Shown here: in pieces, positions 27,663-36,837 of the stretch | Layout of the letters: each line of letters starts with the position of its first letter | How positions within the stretch are numbered: position 1 is the stretch's first letter | Source: UBA1765 sp045615885 | GTDB taxonomy: Bacteria > Fibrobacterota > Fibrobacteria > Fibrobacterales > Fibrobacteraceae | DNA: 64,000 nt | Direction: 5' to 3' | Assembly (NCBI GenBank): GCA_045615885.1 | Contig: JAZLFR010000051.1 | Location: 29,597 to 93,596, forward strand | The notes under the pieces: generated by a model | Database searches by the model: none | The model's input: only the letters and a program-made list of their open reading frames with translations | What the model was told of the DNA's origin: nothing | Made by a program: the position numbers and the translations under genes

Positions 27663-29004
27663 GTTCTTCGTCCTTTCTGAGGGTTAACTGTTTATCAAAA
27701 TTCAAGCGGAGCGGAGCGCCCTTCAGCCCGAATTCTTCGTAGAAGTTTTTCAACAGGTAGCGCTTGTAGGATTCATCTACAAGTTCCGGCGTACGAGTTT
27801 CAATGGCAATAACAGGCGGTTCCACCATCACCTGGCAGGCACGCTTCAAGATTACAGCACGGGATTGGCGAGGCGGGTGCGGACTCTTCTGCAAAAGCGC
27901 AGAGAAAAGTTCGGCAACGCGGTCACGACCAATGACCTTGCGGCAGTTGTTGAACACCGTCTGGATTTCCTGGATAACGCGGTGAATACGAAGGCCTTCC
28001 TTTGCACTGATAGAAAGGATCGGCGTATATTCAAGCATCGGTTCGCGTTCAATCATGTCCTTTACAAAATGGTCGAACGACTTGTCGCCCTTGTTCGGGA
28101 AAATATCCCACTTGTTAAGCACTACGACCAGGCCCTTGCCAGCCTTGCGAATTTCATTCATGATGCGGAAATCCTGCACTTCAAGGCCACGGGTCACATC
28201 GAGCACAAGCAGGGAGAGGTCGGAACGGCGAATACTTTCAAGGGAGCGCATGTTGCTGAAGTATTCCACTTCGTCAGACACCTTGGCCTTCTTGCGAAGA
28301 CCCGCCGTATCGGTCACAACAAATCGCTGGCCATTGACCTTGAACTCGCAGTCAATGGAATCGCGAGTCGTGCCAGGAATGTCAGAAACAACGGCTCGTT
28401 CTTCACCAAGCAAGCGATTGAGCAAGGTACTCTTGCCTGCATTCGGGCGACCGAGAATCGCAAAGCGAATCGGACGGTCTTCGTCCTTTGCTAGGCGACC
28501 GCCCTTTGGCAAAAGGCCGGTAACTTCATCGAGCAGCGACAAACAGGCATAGCCAGTAAGCGCACTGATCATGCGCGGCGCACCAAGGCCAAGGGAAAGG
28601 AATTCCCAGCCCTCGTCGCGGTTTTCACGTTCTTCGCTCTTGTTCGCCACAAGAATCACCTGCTTGTCAAGTCGCTTCACGAGCTTTGCAAACTGCAAGT
28701 CCAGTTCCGTTACGCCGACGCGAATGTCGACCATGAACAACACGACGTCGGAATCGGCAACGGCGGCAAAAATCTGCTGGCGAACGCTGTCTGCCAACAC
28801 GTCTATGGAGTCATCAGGCAAAAAACCACCGGTATCGACGAGCATGAACTCGCGACCTTTGTAAATTGCCGTCTGGTAGTGCCTATCGCGGGTAACGCCT
28901 TCACGGTTACTCACCACGGCGGCACGGCGACCGAGAATGCGATTGAACAGGGAGGACTTTCCCACATTCGGTCGGCCAATAATGCAAACTATAGGTAATT
29001 TCAT
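27508..29004 (-). CDS. der: Ribosome-assembly GTPase Der (EngA) with extended C-terminus
   Basis: A 498-residue double-GTPase for 50S subunit assembly. The first G domain has GRPNVGKSS, DTGGF and NKSE; the second has GRPNAGKST, DTAGL and NKWD. A KH-like domain ends near residue 455 (RLNFDKQLTLRKDEELDQ). The remaining 45 residues are polar, not family-like, and encoded almost entirely within the first 155 bases of plsY in a different frame. Loss of an earlier stop codon would explain this. First gene of the der-plsY-gpsA unit. Confidence 0.94.
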   Translation of the reverse strand: MKLPIVCIIGRPNVGKSSLFNRILGRRAAVVSNREGVTRDRHYQTAIYKGREFMLVDTGGFLPDDSIDVLADSVRQQIFAAVADSDVVLFMVDIRVGVTELDLQFAKLVKRLDKQVILVANKSEERENRDEGWEFLSLGLGAPRMISALTGYACLSLLDEVTGLLPKGGRLAKDEDRPIRFAILGRPNAGKSTLLNRLLGEERAVVSDIPGTTRDSIDCEFKVNGQRFVVTDTAGLRKKAKVSDEVEYFSNMRSLESIRRSDLSLLVLDVTRGLEVQDFRIMNEIRKAGKGLVVVLNKWDIFPNKGDKSFDHFVKDMIEREPMLEYTPILSISAKEGLRIHRVIQEIQTVFNNCRKVIGRDRVAELFSALLQKSPHPPRQSRAVILKRACQVMVEPPVIAIETRTPELVDESYKRYLLKNFYEEFGLKGAPLRLNFDKQLTLRKDEELDQFNQSASSIPARIDTDGSVGLQNGPRIHNKTRNRHPSVRQQERRANKHD

Positions 29005-29073
29005 ACAATTGTAAAATTAGATTATTATTTACTTGATGCAAACAACGCTTTTCAAATTTTCTACCATTAAGGC

Positions 29074-29637
29074 ATGCATTTTTCCACAGAACGCCTAAAC
29101 ATGCGCCCTCTCAAGAAATCTGATGCGCTGCAGTTCCTTTGCGCCGTAGAAAATTCACGCAAAGAGTTGGGCGAATTTTTGCCCTGGGTCGAAGAACTGC
29201 AGACAGAGCGGGATGCGTCAAGGCACATCGAACCGTACATTCTGCAGGCGGAACTTGAAAACGGCGCCCTGCTCGGCATATTCCTAAACGAAAAGCTGAT
29301 CGGGGCATTGTACCTGCACTGGGTTTCAGAAGCAAACGAAAGTGCCGCCATCGGGTACTGGCTATCCACCGAATTTACCGGTCAAGGTTACGCAACAGAA
29401 AGCCTGGAAGCTTTTTGTAAGCATTTACTGGACAGCGGGTTAAACCGCATCGAAGTCCATACGGCAACAAGCAACATAAAAAGCGCGAATTTGCTAAAAA
29501 GAGTGGGCTTTGCAGAAGAAGGAATTTGCCGTGAATATGAAAAATTTCACGAAAAATTCATAGACCACTATCGTTTTTCGCTTCTAAAAAAGGATTTTGC
29601 AAAAAATTTTGCCGCACCCCCTTGCCATAATCCATAG
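29074..29637 (+). CDS. GNAT acetyltransferase of the RimJ/RimL type
   Basis: A 187-residue acetyl-CoA-dependent N-acetyltransferase. It has the typical start STERLNMRPLKKSDA, an AIGYWLSTEFTGQGYATES acetyl-CoA loop, and the SNIKSANLLKRVGFAEEG segment at the end. RimL relatives acetylate the N-terminus of ribosomal protein L7/L12; the actual substrate here is not known. It reads away from der across a 69-base divergent spacer. Its stop is 23 bases before tRNA-Gln. Confidence 0.85.
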   Translation: MHFSTERLNMRPLKKSDALQFLCAVENSRKELGEFLPWVEELQTERDASRHIEPYILQAELENGALLGIFLNEKLIGALYLHWVSEANESAAIGYWLSTEFTGQGYATESLEAFCKHLLDSGLNRIEVHTATSNIKSANLLKRVGFAEEGICREYEKFHEKFIDHYRFSLLKKDFAKNFAAPPCHNP

Positions 29638-29660
29638 TTTTAGTAAATTTGGTGTCGCAT

Positions 29661-29731
29661 TGAGCTATGGTGTAACGGTAGCACAACAGATTCTGACTCT
29701 GTTTGTTTTGGTTCGAATCCAGATAGCTCAA
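29661..29731 (+). tRNA. tRNA-Gln (anticodon CTG)
   Basis: The cloverleaf can be drawn directly: acceptor TGAGCTA pairs with TAGCTCA at 29724-29730. The D loop has AACGGTAG. The anticodon stem ACAGA/TCTGT encloses the loop TTCTGAC with anticodon CTG, and the T arm has GGTTCGAATCC. The 3' CCA is not encoded. An intrinsic terminator follows at once. Confidence 0.93.
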
Positions 29732-29733
29732 CG

Positions 29734-29769
29734 AAAAAAAGACCTCTTCGCAAGAAGAGGTCTTTTTTA
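29734..29769 (+). terminator. Intrinsic terminator of tRNA-Gln
   Basis: A-rich start, then GACCTCTTC and GAAGAGGTC (loop of four), followed by a run of six T residues. It directly follows the tRNA. Confidence 0.92.
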
Positions 29770-30120
29770 TTTAGCAAAAGCATCCACTTTTTCACAAAAG
29801 TACGGATAAAAAGCAGCTTTGCCTTTGATTTATCCGCCAGATTCGCTATAAAATTCATTTATGCAAGGGCAAAGCAACTCTTTCGGCAGATAAAATCGAA
29901 ATTATCAAGCCATTTTACCCGCCACCTCATTACCAAATGTCAAATCTCAAGCACAAAAGTGACATTTTTTCTCAAACTCGGCAGATAAGAAGAACGAAAA
30001 TTGAATTTTTATCTGCCGGAGTCATGCAAAAACGAGCTTGCAGCATGCCATTCCTGCGGCAAGAGCACTAGTGAGTGCAGCCGCGAACGCGGTTCGGACT
30101 TGCGCATGCAAGGCTGAACG
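29770..30120. other. Intergenic region with repeated CGGCAGATAA words and a GC-rich palindromic patch
   Basis: No gene is seen. CGGCAGATAA occurs near 29884 and 29969, with its complement TTATCTGCCG near 30008, so the last two could pair over about 30 bases. A GC-rich patch at 30030-30115 has short palindromes (GCACTAGTGAGTGC, CCGCGAACGCGG). It also shares the word TTCGTTCAGCCT (on the minus strand) with the spacer at 63800. Confidence 0.4.
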
Positions 30121-30156
30121 AAAAAATGCCTTGCGATTGAACTCGCAAGGCATTTT
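30121..30156 (-). terminator. Intrinsic terminator of manC
   Basis: Stem AAATGCCTTGCGA at 30124-30136 with TCGCAAGGCATTT, loop of six, and six T residues on the minus strand. A smaller hairpin (CTTCAGG/CCTGAAG, 30175-30193) lies between it and the manC stop. Confidence 0.85.
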
Positions 30157-30203
30157 ATAGCGCAAGGGAACGGCTTCAGGTTTAACCTGAAGAGTGCCCA
30201 AAC

Positions 30204-31580
30204 CTAATTTCTGTGGAAATCGTCTTCCACGCGAATGATATCGTCTTCGCCAGTGTATTCGCCAACCTGCACTTCGACGATTACAAGCGGCAGCTTGCCT
30301 TCGTTCTGCAGACGGTGGACCGTACCGACTGGAATGTAGGTAGATTCATTCGGGCGAACATAGAAAATCTTGTCGCCAACGGTGCAAGTCGCAGTGCCGC
30401 TCACAACGACCCAGTGTTCGCTGCGGTGCAAATGTTTCTGCAAGCTGAGGCGCTTGCCCGGCTTCACCACGATGCGCTTCATCTTGTAGCGTTCCGTAGA
30501 TTCGAGCACGGAATATGTACCCCACGGGCGGTTCACAGTCTGCGGCACGGTCGTAAGATCGGAACCGCGCTTGTTCAACTGTTCCACAACCTGTTTCACC
30601 TTCTGGCTGCTCTTGAGCGGAGCAACGAGCAAGGCGTCCGGCGTATCGACGATGAGCATCTGTTCAAGGTCAATCGTCGCAATCGTGCGCTGGCCACCCA
30701 TCACAAGGGAATTTTTGGAACCGACGGCAATGTGACGCGGGTTCACATTGTTGCCGTTTTCGTCCTGCGGGTATTCATGGTAGAGAGAATCGAAGGAACC
30801 AAGATCACTCCAGCCAATGTCGCTCGGCACAACCTTGACCTTGTCGGACTTTTCCATAACCGCATAGTCAATGGAATTGGCAGGAATAGCCTTCATGTCA
30901 TCCATATCGATACGGATAGGTTCACCATCTACGATTTCTGCGTTTGCAAGAGCCTTCTTGGAAGCTTCGAGCATTTCCGGAGAATACTTCTGAAGTTCAG
31001 AAAGGAACGTGCTTGCCTTGAAGCAGAAAATGCCGCTGTTCCAGTAGAAGTTGCCAGCAAGCAAATACTTTTCTGCAGTGGCAAGATCCGGTTTTTCAAC
31101 AAAGCGCTTTACATTTTCACCTTCAGCTTCAATGTAGCCGTAACCAGTTTCGGGGCTAGTCGGGGTAATGCCGAATGTAACAAGGTTGCCTTCGCGGGCA
31201 AGAACTTCGGCACGTTCCAGAACCTTGCCGTAAGCTTCCTTGTTGCGAATCACATGGTCGGACGGAGAAACGAGAACGACAGTTTCCGGGTCAAGGTTCA
31301 AGCAGGCAAGGGCAATAGCCGGAGCAGTGTTACGGCCTACTGGTTCCAACAGGAACTTTGCAGAGTGCATGCCCTCTGCTTCAAGCTGGTCCTTCGCCAA
31401 AAAGAACTGATCGGCGTTGCTCACAATGAACTGAGAATCGCAAATCACGGAATTCGTCTTGACCGTCTTGCGGAAGAGGGACTGCCCATCAAACAACGGG
31501 GCAAACTGCTTTGGCATCAAAACGCGGCTCACGGGCCAAAGGCGGGTGCCACTACCGCCACAAAGAATCAAATTAATCAT
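30204..31580 (-). CDS. manC: Mannose-1-phosphate guanylyltransferase / mannose-6-phosphate isomerase
   Basis: A 458-residue bifunctional type II PMI-GMP enzyme that makes GDP-mannose for surface polysaccharides. The N-terminal half is a nucleotidyltransferase: LILCGGSGTRLWPVSR..PKQF, the FVEKP motif near residue 165, and NSGIFCFKAS. The C-terminal half is a cupin (NRPWGTYSVLE, LSLQKHLHRSEHWVVVSG, with metal-binding His and Gln). It is the last gene of the leftward export set, 10 bases after the Wza-like gene. Confidence 0.95.
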   Translation of the reverse strand: MINLILCGGSGTRLWPVSRVLMPKQFAPLFDGQSLFRKTVKTNSVICDSQFIVSNADQFFLAKDQLEAEGMHSAKFLLEPVGRNTAPAIALACLNLDPETVVLVSPSDHVIRNKEAYGKVLERAEVLAREGNLVTFGITPTSPETGYGYIEAEGENVKRFVEKPDLATAEKYLLAGNFYWNSGIFCFKASTFLSELQKYSPEMLEASKKALANAEIVDGEPIRIDMDDMKAIPANSIDYAVMEKSDKVKVVPSDIGWSDLGSFDSLYHEYPQDENGNNVNPRHIAVGSKNSLVMGGQRTIATIDLEQMLIVDTPDALLVAPLKSSQKVKQVVEQLNKRGSDLTTVPQTVNRPWGTYSVLESTERYKMKRIVVKPGKRLSLQKHLHRSEHWVVVSGTATCTVGDKIFYVRPNESTYIPVGTVHRLQNEGKLPLVIVEVQVGEYTGEDDIIRVEDDFHRN

Positions 31581-31590
31581 TTAAAGCTCC

Positions 31591-32715
31591 TTACCAACCG
31601 GCACTACGCATTACCTGTACCTGACGAGCAGTCTGGACACCATAGTAAATTGTCTGAACAGACGGCAATATCTGGCTAATCAAGCGATTCCATGTAGCGA
31701 GACCGGAAGCATCTACATACACGATATCCCGTTCATGCAAGGCAAAACGGTCAGCCATAGCAAGTGCCAATGCATTTTTTGCATTCAAATGATAGACATC
31801 TATTTGATCATCACTTGTATTACGAATCACATAAATCGCTGATGCAGCGGCTGTTGTAGTCTGCAAACCTCCGGCAGAAGCAAGAGCATCCACAAGGGTA
31901 AGTTGCCCGGCGCGGAAAGGAACAACTGAATTTTTCACAACTTCACCAAGCACATAGACATTCTGGCCACCTGCAGTCGGAATATAGATCTGGTCGTCTG
32001 GTTTCAAAAGCAGTTTGTCAAGCGGCAAATTGGATTTGAAAGCATTGTTATAGTCAATCGTGTATGTCTTGGAGCCACGGCGCAATTGGACCAGGGAGCC
32101 GTCTGCATTTGGAGTCATGCCACCTGCAGCAGAAATTGCAGCCGGGAGCGTGAGCGCCTCTTCCATAACCGGAACAAAACCCGGTTTAGCCACCTCGCCA
32201 GAAACATGCACCTTTAAGCTATTGTAACCGGTAACGCGCACATCCACTTGAGGATTTGTCAAAATTTTGTCAGAAAGTCTCTTGGTAATTTCTTCGCGAA
32301 GTTCCTGGGCAGTCATGCCAGCGACATTGATTTCACCGGCATACGGATAAAACACCTTGCCATCGGTAGTCACCTTCTGACCGGCAGGCTGGTATTCACC
32401 CATAGGGGACGTCAATTCCGGATGTTCCCATACAACTACCTGAACCATATCCAATGGACCAATTTTATAATCCAAGGCAGGAATGGAATCCACCAGAAGT
32501 TCCTTCAGTTCCGCATCATAGCCAGCAGTTTCTTTAGGTTCCTCTGATTTCTGGTTTGCCGCCATGGTTTCTTCGAAGGGATGCAGATAAACTTTCATCC
32601 CTGCAAATTCAGCTGAATCTGCCGGTTCCGACATTTGCATCAAAGAAGATGCAAAGCAACCAGTCAACAAAGTTGCACTCAGCGAAAGCAAAGCTAATTT
32701 CAAAAACGATTTCAT
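31591..32715 (-). CDS. Wza-type outer-membrane polysaccharide export lipoprotein
   Basis: A 374-residue lipoprotein; signal with lipobox LLTGC near residue 20. A Poly_export domain starts at YKIGPLDMVQVVVWEHPEL, followed by SLBB domains (VHVSGEVAKPGFVPV and VYVLGEVVKNSVVPF). It would form the channel that carries capsule or exopolysaccharide across the outer membrane. The ATG overlaps the stop of the tyrosine-kinase gene by one base (TAATG), and the two products are the usual partners of one export machine. Confidence 0.93.
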   Translation of the reverse strand: MKSFLKLALLSLSATLLTGCFASSLMQMSEPADSAEFAGMKVYLHPFEETMAANQKSEEPKETAGYDAELKELLVDSIPALDYKIGPLDMVQVVVWEHPELTSPMGEYQPAGQKVTTDGKVFYPYAGEINVAGMTAQELREEITKRLSDKILTNPQVDVRVTGYNSLKVHVSGEVAKPGFVPVMEEALTLPAAISAAGGMTPNADGSLVQLRRGSKTYTIDYNNAFKSNLPLDKLLLKPDDQIYIPTAGGQNVYVLGEVVKNSVVPFRAGQLTLVDALASAGGLQTTTAAASAIYVIRNTSDDQIDVYHLNAKNALALAMADRFALHERDIVYVDASGLATWNRLISQILPSVQTIYYGVQTARQVQVMRSAGW

Positions 32716-34841
32716 TAGTATTTTCCGTATTTATAGCCATATCCATCATTGCGATGGACGTACTTGTTAATAACAATGGACTTGTGCAATGTTTCCGGAG
32801 CACCCTTGGTAAAGAGTTCCAAGCCTTCACGGATAGCATCGATTGCATGTCTATTATATTCAACAACCATGATTGCCTGGTCAGAATAACGGCAGGCATA
32901 CATAGCGTCTGTCACAAGCATAACTGGCGGCGTATCAACTATGATGACATCATACTGTGCGCGCAAAGTTTCCATGAGCTTCGCATAGCGCTGGGAGCCT
33001 AGCAATTCAGCAGGAGAACTCGGCACCTTGCCACAAACGAGCAAGGTGAGCTTGTCGACCGATGTCGGCTTCACGGCATCTTCCAAAGCGACCTTGTTCA
33101 TCAAGACTTCAGCAAGGCCGTTATCGCGATGGTAGCCAAACTCCTTGTGCAAACGACCCTTGCGAAGGTCAGCATCGATAAGCACCACTCGCTTGCCGGT
33201 ACCGGCAAACAAGGTTGCAAGGTTCACGGAAACAAAGCTCTTGCCAACACCAGGAATGAGGCCAGACACAGAAATAACGGAAGGGCCTTCTTCCGGCATC
33301 ATGAATTCCAAAGACGTTCTAAGAGTTCGCACTGCTTCTACGGCAACATCATCAGGAGCGGCAATTGCAAGCGGCAACGTACCCTTGATACCTTGCTGAG
33401 CAGTACCCTTAGGAATTTTTGCATAGACACTAATACCAAGTTCGCGTTCAATAGTTCTGGCATCCTTCACACCACTGTGCATTTGCTTCTTGATATAGAC
33501 AATCACGACAGAAAGCAAGAAGCCTAGGAACAAAGCCACTACTCGTACCACATTCTTTTTCGGCTTCACAGGTTCCAACGTTGGTTCAGCCAAGTCCACA
33601 ATGCGCACTGAACCGACTTCACCGGCAGCCACAAGGCTAAGCTGCTGAATGCTATTGAGCATGTTCGTGTACATGAGCTTGTTGAGTTCCACTTCGCTGG
33701 AAAGGCGCAAAACTTCCTGCTGCTTTTCAGGCATGCCCTTCACCTGATGAGCAGTCTTTGCAAGCTCCGACTTCAAACGCTTGATTTGGCCATCCAAAGT
33801 CTTCACAGTCGGGTGGTCTTCATGGAACAGACGTACTGTTTCCTGGCGGCGCTGCTCAAGTTCAAGCATTTCCTTATACAGGGATTTCTGAGATTCCAGA
33901 ACAATTTTCGTTTCTGTTTCGATATCTGCAGAACCAACCTGGGAACGATACACATTCAACTGGCGTTCAGAAGAATCCAGCTTACCACGAACAAGCGGCA
34001 ACTGGCTATTCAAGAATTCAATGGTGCTCTTTGCTTCCAAGCTTCTCTGAGCCACATTCTGGCGCTGATAGGCATAGGCAATTTCATTGACGATATAGGC
34101 GGCCTTATCCGGGTAGTAATCTCTGTAGGTAAAAGACAAAATGCCTGTTCTTTTACCCTTCTCTATGACATCGAATTCACGTTCAAATTTCGAAATTGCA
34201 TTTTGACGATACTGCTTCACAACAAGGAACTTTTGCCCGGCACGAGCAGACATTTTGCTTGCCCCGATTCTAACGACATCGGACCCCAATGCAGTCTGGT
34301 AAGGCGCTTCACAATCCTTACCGACCTCACAATTTTCAAAAACCATATTTCCGTCATAGTCATAGAACGAAAAATGCGTACTATCCACAACGGTTACACG
34401 CCAAGGTTTAGCCTGATCTTCTAAATCAGGAATGAGCGACACTGGAATTTCCAACACAGCCAAATCAAGGCGTCCTTCCTTATGCCTCAACCTATCCCAG
34501 AATCCGACCGGAACAACCTGGTTGCGCATGCCAAGAGCTTCGACAACGGTTCCCAGAATGCTGCGACTCTTGACCAGTTCAATTTCTGTTTCTGTAGGAC
34601 TGTTAGTCGAAAACAACGAACTCAAGTCGCCGCCAGCAAGCAAACCGGCACTCTTGGATTTAGACTCCACCTGCAGCAATGCGTTCACTTCATATACAGG
34701 ACGCATCCATTCGGCAACAAAAAAACCGCCAGCCAAAAAAACAAGGCAGCATAAAACAACAATAAACCAATTGTCAATCAACGAAGTGCCTAATTCAAGC
34801 AATTCATTAACATCATCCTTATTGCTCTTTGCGACAGCCAT
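32715..34841 (-). CDS. Polysaccharide co-polymerase / bacterial tyrosine autokinase (Wzc-like)
   Basis: A 708-residue inner-membrane protein. A Wzz chain-length domain starts with a helix at about 25-48 and continues through a long periplasmic coiled coil (FLNSQLPLVRGKLDSSERQL) to a second helix near 430-450. The cytoplasmic BY-kinase domain has Walker A in SGLIPGVGKSF, Walker A' VVLIDADLRKGRLH and Walker B VIIVDTPPV. The C-terminus carries a tyrosine cluster (DGYGYKYGKY), the expected autophosphorylation sites. It controls polymer length and export with the Wza-like gene that follows; the phosphatase gene upstream would remove the phosphates. Confidence 0.94.
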   Translation of the reverse strand: MAVAKSNKDDVNELLELGTSLIDNWFIVVLCCLVFLAGGFFVAEWMRPVYEVNALLQVESKSKSAGLLAGGDLSSLFSTNSPTETEIELVKSRSILGTVVEALGMRNQVVPVGFWDRLRHKEGRLDLAVLEIPVSLIPDLEDQAKPWRVTVVDSTHFSFYDYDGNMVFENCEVGKDCEAPYQTALGSDVVRIGASKMSARAGQKFLVVKQYRQNAISKFEREFDVIEKGKRTGILSFTYRDYYPDKAAYIVNEIAYAYQRQNVAQRSLEAKSTIEFLNSQLPLVRGKLDSSERQLNVYRSQVGSADIETETKIVLESQKSLYKEMLELEQRRQETVRLFHEDHPTVKTLDGQIKRLKSELAKTAHQVKGMPEKQQEVLRLSSEVELNKLMYTNMLNSIQQLSLVAAGEVGSVRIVDLAEPTLEPVKPKKNVVRVVALFLGFLLSVVIVYIKKQMHSGVKDARTIERELGISVYAKIPKGTAQQGIKGTLPLAIAAPDDVAVEAVRTLRTSLEFMMPEEGPSVISVSGLIPGVGKSFVSVNLATLFAGTGKRVVLIDADLRKGRLHKEFGYHRDNGLAEVLMNKVALEDAVKPTSVDKLTLLVCGKVPSSPAELLGSQRYAKLMETLRAQYDVIIVDTPPVMLVTDAMYACRYSDQAIMVVEYNRHAIDAIREGLELFTKGAPETLHKSIVINKYVHRNDGYGYKYGKY

Positions 34842-34853
34842 AACAATCCTTTA

Positions 34854-35288
34854 TTACGATTCCTTGATTTTCTGAACCCAATACGGAGTAAATTTCTTTA
34901 TGAAGTTCCATGCCATGACGAAGGCACTTTCCGGGCGGCGATACGGGTCGGGCACATCGACTTTCATGGGCTCGCCATAGCGAAACACCTTGCCCCTGGA
35001 GAATGGGTACTGGGCATGCATCGCATCTACCTGTCCGGCTTCCATCACAAGAATAAGATCAGCCCATTTCACCAAGTCCACATTGATCTGGCGGGCAACA
35101 TGCGGAGTCAAGTCAACCCCGTTCTGGGCAGCTATTTTAGCGGCAGTTTCTTCGGCACCATGGCCAACCACGGCACCAAGACCTGCACTCTGAACATCAT
35201 AACCTTCACCCAACTCACGACGCAAAAGGTACTCCGCCGTAGGGCTGCGGCAGATGTTTCCAGTACACATAACTAAAATTTTCTTCAT
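34854..35288 (-). CDS. Low-molecular-weight protein-tyrosine phosphatase (Wzb-like)
   Basis: A 144-residue cytoplasmic phosphatase. The P-loop is at the start, VMCTGNICRSPTAEYLL (Cys and Arg of the CX5R motif present), and the general-acid Asp is in VDVPDPYRRP. Start ATG 35288 puts the P-loop at the usual distance; a longer frame upstream lacks family similarity. First gene of the phosphatase-kinase-Wza-ManC unit, 12 bases before the kinase, so dephosphorylation of the kinase tail is the probable role. Confidence 0.94.
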   Translation of the reverse strand: MKKILVMCTGNICRSPTAEYLLRRELGEGYDVQSAGLGAVVGHGAEETAAKIAAQNGVDLTPHVARQINVDLVKWADLILVMEAGQVDAMHAQYPFSRGKVFRYGEPMKVDVPDPYRRPESAFVMAWNFIKKFTPYWVQKIKES

Positions 35289-35459
35289 AAGCGAGAAAAA
35301 TCTAGAAAAAAAAGAAAAGAGGTTTCTTCTCGGATTGCACGGAAGACGGATAATAGAAGCCAAAATCATAGGCAACAATTACTCTTTTGTGCATCTGTTA
35401 TTTAAAAGGCTTTTCTATATTTGGTTTGCAAAAAAAAAGAGTTTTCATCGAAAAAAAAT

Positions 35460-36200
35460 ATGTGGAACAGCAATAAAAGCAAAGCATCTTCCGTAAAGCA
35501 CTACGGCGTTGCCCGCGTTCTTTCGAAACGCGGGGTCTGTTCCCGTTCCGAGGCCGAGCGCGCCTGCCGCGAGGGCCGAGTCAAGCTACGAGGGAAAACC
35601 GTTTACGACCCGGAGACTCCCGCCACGGAAAAAGATGAAATTTCTTTGGACGGAGCCTCGGCGATTCAAGAAGAAAAAATTTATATAGCGTTCCACAAGC
35701 CCCGCGGCGTAATTACGACCGCAAACGACGAAAAAGGCAGAAAGACAGTCCTCGACTTTTTCAGGGGCTTCAAGCACATTGCTCCAGTCGGCCGCCTGGA
35801 CGCCGCAAGCGAAGGCTTACTGCTGCTAACCAACGACACCGACTTCGCAAACCGCATCTTGGAGCCGGGCAACAGCGGGCACCTTGAAAAAACATACCAT
35901 GTGCAGATTTCTGGCATTCCTAGCGAAACGGAACTTTTGCAAATGGAACAGGGTATGCTCGTGCCGGCCCGCGTATTTGGCGAAAACGAAGAATTCATGC
36001 ATGCAAAATCTGCAAAGATACTCCGCCATGGCGAAAAGAACTGCTGGCTAGAAATTGTTCTTGACGAAGGCAAGAACCGCGAAATTCGCAGGATGTGCAA
36101 AAAGCTCGGTTTTGAAACGCTGCGCCTCGTGCGCATAAAAATCGGACCATACGAACTTGGCGACCTAAAGCCCGGCGAGCATAGATTGCTAACTTTGTAG
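35460..36200 (+). CDS. RsuA/RluB-family rRNA pseudouridine synthase
   Basis: A 246-residue enzyme. An S4 RNA-binding domain (VLSKRGVCSRSEAERACREGRV) precedes the catalytic domain: HKPRGVITT, GRLDAASEGLLLLTND with the catalytic Asp, and GKNREIRRMCKKLGF near the end. It would isomerise one uridine in 16S or 23S rRNA; the exact site cannot be told. Start at ATG 35460; the frame opens earlier at TTG 35421, but that part is a poly-Lys/Ser stretch. The region 35289-35459 upstream is AT-rich and holds no other gene. Confidence 0.92.
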   Translation: MWNSNKSKASSVKHYGVARVLSKRGVCSRSEAERACREGRVKLRGKTVYDPETPATEKDEISLDGASAIQEEKIYIAFHKPRGVITTANDEKGRKTVLDFFRGFKHIAPVGRLDAASEGLLLLTNDTDFANRILEPGNSGHLEKTYHVQISGIPSETELLQMEQGMLVPARVFGENEEFMHAKSAKILRHGEKNCWLEIVLDEGKNREIRRMCKKLGFETLRLVRIKIGPYELGDLKPGEHRLLTL

Positions 36201-36224
36201 CATTACCAGAACAAGGACTTCATT

Positions 36225-36785
36225 TTGAATTGGCTAGAACTTTTGCTCATTGCAATAGGGCTCTCGATGGATGCCTTCGCAGTATCGATAGCCAAGGGTC
36301 TCTCCGCAAAAAAAGTAAGCGCAAGGCATTCCGTAATCGCAGGCCTGTACTTCGGCGGTTTCCAGTTCCTAATGCCCGTCATCGGCTACTTCCTTGCGAC
36401 CACATTCAGCGACGCCATAATGCAATGGGACCACTGGATAGCATTTGCCCTGCTAGCCCTGATCGGAGCCAACATGATTCGCGAATCCTTTGGTGACGAA
36501 GAAGAAGCAAACCCTGATTTCGGGATAAAGAAAATGATTCCGTTAGCCGTTGCAACAAGCATCGATGCACTCGCCATCGGCGTTTCCTTCGCATTCCTCC
36601 AGGTTGCAATTTTCAAGGCGGCGCCATTCATCGGCGTTGTGACATTCATTTTCTCTGCAGTCGGAATTCAGCTCGGTGCAAAAATCGGTGGCAAAAGCGA
36701 ACACATCGCAGAGCGCATCGGGGGCGCAATCCTCATTTTGCTCGGCATAAAAATTCTGCTGGAACACACGGTATTCAACGGTTAA
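36225..36785 (+). CDS. mntP: Manganese efflux pump MntP, TTG start
   Basis: A 186-residue inner-membrane protein with six helices in two repeats. GLSMDAFAVSIAKGL in helix 1 and ATSIDALAIGVSFAFL in helix 4 carry the two metal-path aspartates. It exports Mn2+. Translation must start at TTG 36225 (no ATG before helix 1), and an AAGGA site is eight bases upstream. Only 24 bases separate it from the pseudouridine synthase gene, so no yybP-ykoY riboswitch can lie directly in front. Confidence 0.94.
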   Translation: MNWLELLLIAIGLSMDAFAVSIAKGLSAKKVSARHSVIAGLYFGGFQFLMPVIGYFLATTFSDAIMQWDHWIAFALLALIGANMIRESFGDEEEANPDFGIKKMIPLAVATSIDALAIGVSFAFLQVAIFKAAPFIGVVTFIFSAVGIQLGAKIGGKSEHIAERIGGAILILLGIKILLEHTVFNG

Positions 36786-36790
36786 CAACA

Positions 36791-36822
36791 AAAAAGGCAA
36801 GCTTTTCAAAGCTTGCCTTTTT
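36791..36822. terminator. Bidirectional terminator between mntP and skp
   Basis: A 15-base perfect stem (AAAAAGGCAAGCTTT / AAAGCTTGCCTTTTT) between two converging genes, with T runs on both strands. Confidence 0.9.
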
Positions 36823-36837
36823 CATATTGCGACGATT

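Noticed and set aside
29640..29858. 72-codon minus-strand frame across tRNA-Gln
   Set aside because: It overlaps the tRNA and its terminator and has no ribosome site.
30213..31679. 488-codon open frame on the + strand opposite manC
   Set aside because: Antisense to a clearly recognisable manC; no independent support.
36201..36224. Manganese riboswitch (yybP-ykoY) in front of mntP
   Set aside because: Only 24 bases separate mntP from the previous gene, too short for this riboswitch.
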